Part shown: in pieces, positions 58,426 through 64,000 of the stretch | Layout of the letters: each line of letters starts with the position of its first letter | Numbering within the stretch: the first letter of the stretch is position 1 | Origin: Epiperipatus broadwayi | Taxonomy: Eukaryota > Onychophora > Udeonychophora > Euonychophora > Peripatidae | Length of the DNA stretch: 64,000 nt | Direction of reading: 5' to 3' | Assembly (NCBI GenBank): GCA_028023455.1 | Contig: JAQFVV010012397.1 | Location: 622,001 to 686,000, forward strand | Notes under the pieces: generated by a model | Seen by the model: the letters and a program-made list of their open reading frames with translations, nothing else | Database searches by the model: none | What the model was told of the DNA's origin: nothing | Translations under genes and position numbers: made by a program

Positions 58426-60084
58426 TTTTAAAATCAAGGTCCATCCTTACGCACATATACATATTTACTAATATATATTTTGCCTCTGCTTAACCATTTA
58501 AAATAACTGATGTAGCTATATTTATATCTTAACGCAAATAAATTTAACAAATATTTAATGTTCTTTTAATGTGTATACATGCGTAATGGATATATATATT
58601 TTTTCAGTGTGGGGAGATTGTGTATAAATCAAATAAAGTCATATTATTCATGTATATTAAAATTCATATATGTAATTTATTATTTATATATTTAATATTA
58701 GCAGTTAGAAAATGATGCAATTCTTTTAAGAAGTTTCTTGAAAACAATTACCCAGAAAAGCCCATTAGTTAGAATTAAAATGTTACAATTTGTAATAGTA
58801 AAGTAAAAATCCATTAGTGGAAATTTTATCCACTCCAACTTGTTTTAAAATCATAAGACTTATTTTTAAAACAATCGTTTGAGAGACTCAGGTCCAGCAG
58901 CTAAGTGCTCCACTACATCATCAAGAAAAAGGGTATAAATACTGCTGGATTTGAATCCAAAAGAGAAGAGACAACCATAACTTAACAATGGTAAACCTAA
59001 TCCACACTGGTTTAAATTTCAATTCAATGTGCAGTGAATAGGGAAAATTTCACCTTCCCCTCTGTTCCAACATGCTCGTTCCCGTAATAAAAGCTCTGGA
59101 TCCTGTACCTATGAACTTTCCAATGCTGATAAATTAAGTAAATAAAATGCTACCTGTGTGCCTGCTGCCAAAACCTAGATCTAGTATATTAACTCTGATG
59201 AACTTTCAAAAGCATCAAAGACCGCCACCATTTTATGAAAGGTAAAACAACTCTAGCCGCTATAAGACTCTCTTAACCTCAGCCTTCTATAAGAATAATA
59301 CTCCTGACACTCTACTATGTAATCTCACGTAAATTATTTATGATTATGTATTTCTAATTTATCCTAACTCTATATATCTTAACCTCCACTATCATTGAGC
59401 CTCTATTTTAATGTTATTTTTATTTTTCATGCTGCAATAATTTTTATTCTCTTATTATATATTTTGTATTTTAAATATGCCAATAACATTTCCAACTCGC
59501 TAGCATATAATAGATTTATTTTATTTTATTCCCACCATTTACGGGGTGATTAAATTTAGCTTAAATTAAAAACAAGCCTTATACGACTTATGCAGGTGTT
59601 CGCGAGTTGGGAAAAACAAATTCATTATGCTATAAAATTGTTGCAGAAAAACAGATCAACATCTGTTTTTTTAAAAATGTTTCTTTTATCCCTTTTAAAT
59701 CATAATGCACTAATTCTAAACATAAACGTTTTCTATATATGTAACTTTATGTATTATCCCAGTTATTACTACCACCCCATTTGTTTCTGTATCAACATAT
59801 TTATTTTAATCATACCATTTATTAACCGAGATTTATACTTATTACACGGAGTGGGGAAGTTATAGATAAATTAAAGTAAGGGGAAAGGGGAATCTTTATA
59901 TCTTAAGAATTATATAGTTTCATTAATTTAAATCATCCATGTCTGTTTAGCAATTAGGTCATACCATTACGTGGGATATTCCATAATCTATGGGCATTAA
60001 TTAATTAAAATCTTTAAAGCTATATTTTATTATTCCAAGCGTTGCATGCATATGGGCATCCTCGTTTTTATCTTATATATATAT
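58426..60084. other. No gene recognised
   Basis: AT-rich. A slightly GC-richer patch near 58880-59290 could be an old repeat. A 91-codon frame at 59590-59865 has no domain. Confidence 0.4.
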
Positions 60085-60395
60085 TCGTGCTTCATTTCTC
60101 TGGAGGTATCACAAAGTCGAACCCCATTGAAATTTCAAAGTCCAAGAACCAGCCTTTAACCCCCTGGGGACTCATTTGGTCGTATGTGCGTGCTTTATAT
60201 GGGGATCGCTCTGGAAAAATCAGCCCAACAAATGCATAGCCGACCGCTCTTCGTTCATGAACCGATTCTGCTAACATCGCAGACTTACGTCGGTCTATTT
60301 CTCAAAATGAATTCTCTGAAGCACACGCTAGGATCCGTGACTGGATCACATAAATACGACGCCATGCACGCACCACCTAAGTTGTATTTCTAATA
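60085..60395. other. GC-elevated island with several overlapping open frames
   Basis: About 300 bp with many CG dinucleotides, unlike the flanks. Open frames exist on both strands (plus 60042-60239 and 60184-60393, minus 60092-60277). The minus-strand one contains GYAFVGLIFPERSPYKARTY, which looks protein-like but is not recognised. It may be an LTR, a captured coding fragment or an exon. Confidence 0.4.
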
Positions 60396-61826
60396 AACCT
60401 ATGAATATCCATAAGCCGTAATGTTGTGATTTTGCTAAACAAATTTATTTCCACTATTTAAATGTGCGTCTTTGCGACGACATTATTATTAACATATTCA
60501 TTAGTTATCCCACACACGTTTATCACTCCATAAACTAAATATTAATAAAATGTATTTTGTATGAATTTAAGGCTTCATAGAAAATGATAATTAAATCGGT
60601 TAAATGTTTGTTTTGTTTCTTCTGGGGGTGGAGTAGGATTTCAAAATTATATTTCTAAACAGCACTAAGTCTTGTAATCGTCGTTAGAATTATATATTAT
60701 TGGCATAGCCACAATTATAAACAAAGTTATTTATTAAATCTAATTCCATAATTGATAAATAAAATGTAATGTTATTTCTCCATAACCAAATGTGATCTAA
60801 TATTTACGAGGCCGATGATTAATAAACAATGCCATGCATTTATTTATGTTTTGTCAAATTAATAAATCTTAAATATATATATTATACATCTCAAAATCAT
60901 TGTGTTATTTTAGTTAAATTAATATCTTATTTAATAATTTATGCTAGTATTAACCAGATGATCTCCGCTAATATATAATTAATAAGAAAAGTCACAATCT
61001 TTAATTGCTTTCAAATTATAGTTCATACTAAGTTGTTCCATCATTAAACATAAATTAGAGACTCTTTGTATCTCCGATGTGTGATGCCGGTGGAGAGAAT
61101 GAAAATTAGATCGATATCACTGGGATTGTTGTTCATAAGTTGGTAGATCTGGAAAATAGGCAAATAGGGCAGAGTTCTTGAGTGTTCCTGACTTATGTAT
61201 CTTGTGCATGATTGGACTCGATGTACTTTTGCCTAGATGCTAGATCTTGTTATGTGAACAAACAAAACCGACCGGTACATTACATAAAACAATATAATCC
61301 TATTTTAAATAGAATTAATGGAGTAGATAAAGATACTAAAATAATGTATAATTAAAATGAATGTTTAAATAGGTTTAGGTAAATTGTTAAAAGTTTTCTT
61401 GTATATAAAAAAAAAGGTGTTTATATTTGTTTTATATTCATTTAAAGCTATAGTTTAGGAATGTAGTTTTGAGATGGGTTTTAGATAAGATTTAAAAAGG
61501 GGAAAGGTTATTTAAAATTAAGGTTGGTGTTTAAATTTGTGTAAAAAGTTTATTGGATGTTTTTAAGACAGATTTGTAATTAAATAATGTAAAAGAAAGA
61601 GTAATAAAAAATAGCAGTGGAGAGAGATGTAAGTAAAATATAATTATGTATGTTTAATATGTTTGTTACTGTTTATGTTAATGTAAAATGAACGTATTTA
61701 TGTAATTGAGGATTATTTATAAATTTGTATTTCATATTGTTGTTGCAGATCCTTGAAAATGGCTGTATAGAGATTAAAAACAGTTGAAACGGAGTTTTGT
61801 ATTATATATATATATGTATATGTTCA
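60396..61826. other. No gene recognised
   Basis: AT-rich sequence leading up to the satellite array. Confidence 0.45.
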
Positions 61827-64000
61827 GTCAAAATAAGAGTCATAGATCAATTCATAGATCACTTGACCCTATCTCTTAAGCTTGTAAGTTATAAACAGTG
61901 AGGATTGCCAATTCCTCTACAAGCTTTATGATAAATGCTTAGCCAGAGCCAGCACCTAAAATATCTATCAGGAACCCCTCCCCAAACCCCTGACCATGGT
62001 TTCATGCTTTGGCACTCCTCAGAGAGGTGTCAGGGTAGGTTCAGACACTAGATCTAAAAATACCAACCCAAAGCTAAGCACTTAGCTAAAAGTTATCTAT
62101 TGAGTGGAAAATCTGAAATTTTCAGACATCTACATGTCTTCAAACCCAGCTATCCAACTCAAATAGCTATATGGGGCTGATAGATCTTCAGCCATACCAT
62201 ATATTAGTAGTCATAGCAATATAAAATTACATAAGACTTTTGGCAGAGACTATAAATAGTCAATATAAGAGTCATAGATCAATTCATAGATCATGTGACC
62301 CTATCTCTTAAGCTTGTAAGTTATAAACAGTGAGGATTGCCAATTCCTCTACAAGCTTTATGATAAATGCTTAGCCAGAGCCAGCACCTAAAATATCTAT
62401 CAGGAACCCCTCCCCAAACCCCTGACCATGGTTTCATGCTTTGGCACTCCTCAGAGAGGTGTCAGGGTAGGTTCAGACACTAGATCTAAAAATACCAACC
62501 CAAAGCTAAGCACTTAGCTAAAAGTTATCTATTGAGTGGAAAATCTGAAATTTTCAGACATCTACATGTCTTCAAACCCAGCTATCCAACTCAAATAGCT
62601 ATATGAGGCTGATAGATCTTCAGCCATACCATATATTAGTAATCATAGCAATATGAAATTGCATAAGACTTTTGGCAGAGACTACAAATAGTCAAAATAA
62701 GTCATAGATCAAATCATAGATCACATGACCCTATCTCTTAAGCTTGTAAGTTATAAACAGTGAGGATTGCCAATTCCTCTACAAGCTTTATGATAAATGC
62801 TTAGCCAGAGCCAGCACTTAAAATATATCTGTCAGGAACCCCTCCCCAAACCCCTGAACATGGTTTCATGCTTTGGCACTCCTCAGAGAGGTGTCAGAGT
62901 AGGTTCAGACACTAGATCTAAAAATACCAACCCAAAGCTAAGCACTTAGCTAAAAGTTATCTATTGAGTGGAAAATCTGAAATTTTCAGACATCTACATG
63001 TCTTCAAACCCAGCTATCCAACTCAAATAGCTATATGGGGCTGATAGATCTTCAGCCATACCATATATTAGTAGTCATAGCAATATAAAATTGCATAAGA
63101 CTTTTGGCAGAGACTATAAATAGTCAAAATAAGAGTCAGATCAATTCATAGATCACATGACCCTATCTCTTAAGCTTGTAAGTTATAAACAGTGAGGATT
63201 GCCAAATCCTCTACAAGCATTATGATAAATGCTTAGCCAGAGCCAGCACTTAAAATATCTCTGTCAGGAACCCCCCCCCCCAAACCCCTGACCATGGTTT
63301 CATGCTTTGGCACTCCTCAGAGAGGTGTCAGGGTAGGTTCAGACACTAGATCTAAAAATACCAACCCAAAGCTAAGCACTTAGCTAAAGGTTATCTATTG
63401 AGTGGAAAAACTGAAATTTTCAGACATCTACATGTCTTCAAACCCAGCTATCCACCTCAAATAGCTATATGGGGCTCACAGATCTTCAGCCATACCATAT
63501 ATTAGTAGTCATAGCACTATAAAATTGCATAAGACTTTTGGAAGAGACTATAAATAGTCAAAATAAGAGTCATAGATCAATTCATAGATCGCATGAACCT
63601 ATCTCTTAAGCTTGTAAGTTATAAACAGTGAGGATTGCCAATTCCTCTTCAAGCTTTATCATAAATGCTTAGCAAGAGCCAGCACTTAAAATATCTCTGT
63701 CAGGAACCCCTCCCCAAACCCCTGACCATGGTTTCATGCTTTGGCACTCCTCAGAGAGGTGTCAGGGTAGGTTCAGACACTAGATCTAAAAATACCAACC
63801 CAAAGCTAAGTACTTAGCTAAAAGTTATCTATTGAGTGGAAAATCTGAAATTTTCAGACATCTACATGTCTTCAAACCCAGCTATCCAACTCAAATAGCT
63901 ATATGGGGCTGATAGATCTTCAGCCATACGATATATTAGTAGTCATAGCAATATAAAATTGCATAATACGTTTGGCAGAGACTATAAATAGTCAAAATAA
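61827..64000. repeat. Satellite array, 432-434 bp unit, five copies, continues past the window
   Basis: The phrase GTCAAAATAAG (or a close variant) starts units at 61827, 62259, 62691, 63123 and 63557, and again at 63991. The spacings are 432, 432, 432, 434 and 434. By eye the copies differ only at a few percent of positions, plus a poly-C expansion in the fourth unit (near 63270). Each unit contains short inverted repeats, such as CCCTGACC...GGTGTCAGGG and TCTGAAATTTTCAGA. No coding frame is conserved across units. The GC content is higher than the neighbouring DNA. Confidence 0.95.

Noticed and set aside
61745-61800. Degenerate hammerhead-like motif (CTTGAAAATGGCTG ... CAGTTGAAACG) of the sort found in Penelope terminal repeats
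   Set aside because: The conserved CTGATGA core is not present and no Penelope coding sequence adjoins it.
61827-64000. CRISPR-like or multi-gene tandem array
   Set aside because: The units are contiguous 432-434 bp satellite repeats with no unique spacers and no conserved reading frame, in a eukaryotic genome.

Overview
This is an AT-rich, gene-poor piece of a metazoan nuclear genome. It has long introns, GT-AG splice sites and many decayed transposable elements. The mix of Penelope-like, RTE-like, Ty3/gypsy (mag-like), Merlin, hAT and Tigger/pogo-type elements points to an invertebrate. A mollusc such as a cephalopod, or a chelicerate, is my guess; the sequence does not settle it. I see no bacterial features.

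The only recognisable host gene runs on the minus strand. It is a multi-exon gene in which each exon encodes one sushi/CCP domain. Intact exons lie at 47771-47944 (D), 35205-35372 (A2), 23963-24133 (B2), 16130-16300 (A1), 6629-6799 (B1) and 4115-4285 (C1). A broken exon lies at 22934-23069 (C2). All intact exons are symmetric phase 1-1, so any of them can be skipped without shifting the frame. The series A-B-C occurs twice, so a unit of about 17-19 kb appears to have been tandemly duplicated. The upstream copy then lost the end of exon C together with most of a neighbouring gypsy element. Neither the first exon nor the last exon of the gene is in the window.

Layout: 1-1.8 kb, gypsy pol remnant (minus). 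3.1-3.8 kb, LTR-like repeat. 4.1-6.8 kb, exons C1 and B1 with a hAT-type element between them. 9.1-13.0 kb, Tigger-type transposon carrying a nested LINE. 14.8-15.6 kb, Penelope-like fragment (minus). 16.1 kb, exon A1. 18.7-20.7 kb, a second Penelope-like element (plus). 20.9-22.9 kb, rearranged gypsy integrase with an inserted LINE tail. 22.9-24.1 kb, broken C2 and intact B2. 28.5-29.4 kb, Merlin transposase relic. 29.45-30.9 kb, RTE-like LINE (minus). 32.6-33.35 kb, LINE tail with a target-site duplication. 35.2 kb, exon A2. 40.4-42.5 kb, three inverted-repeat or hAT-type non-autonomous elements. 44.15-46.84 kb, a structurally complete gag-only LTR element with a 5-bp target-site duplication. 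47.8 kb, exon D. 50.8-54.5 kb, a palindromic MITE abutting an internally deleted gypsy element. 54.8-55.8 kb, a TIR element with a long hairpin and a LINE fragment. 57.1-58.4 kb, a truncated second copy of the 4.7-kb hAT-type element. 61.8 kb to the end, a 432-434 bp satellite that runs off the window.

Apart from the sushi exons, almost everything recognisable is mobile-element debris. I do not see a convincing novel molecular system. The most informative observations are the A-B-C exon duplication with one dead exon, the nested and paired empty/filled insertion sites that give relative ages, and the non-autonomous gag-only LTR element with a repeated tRNA-Ser-like primer-binding region.
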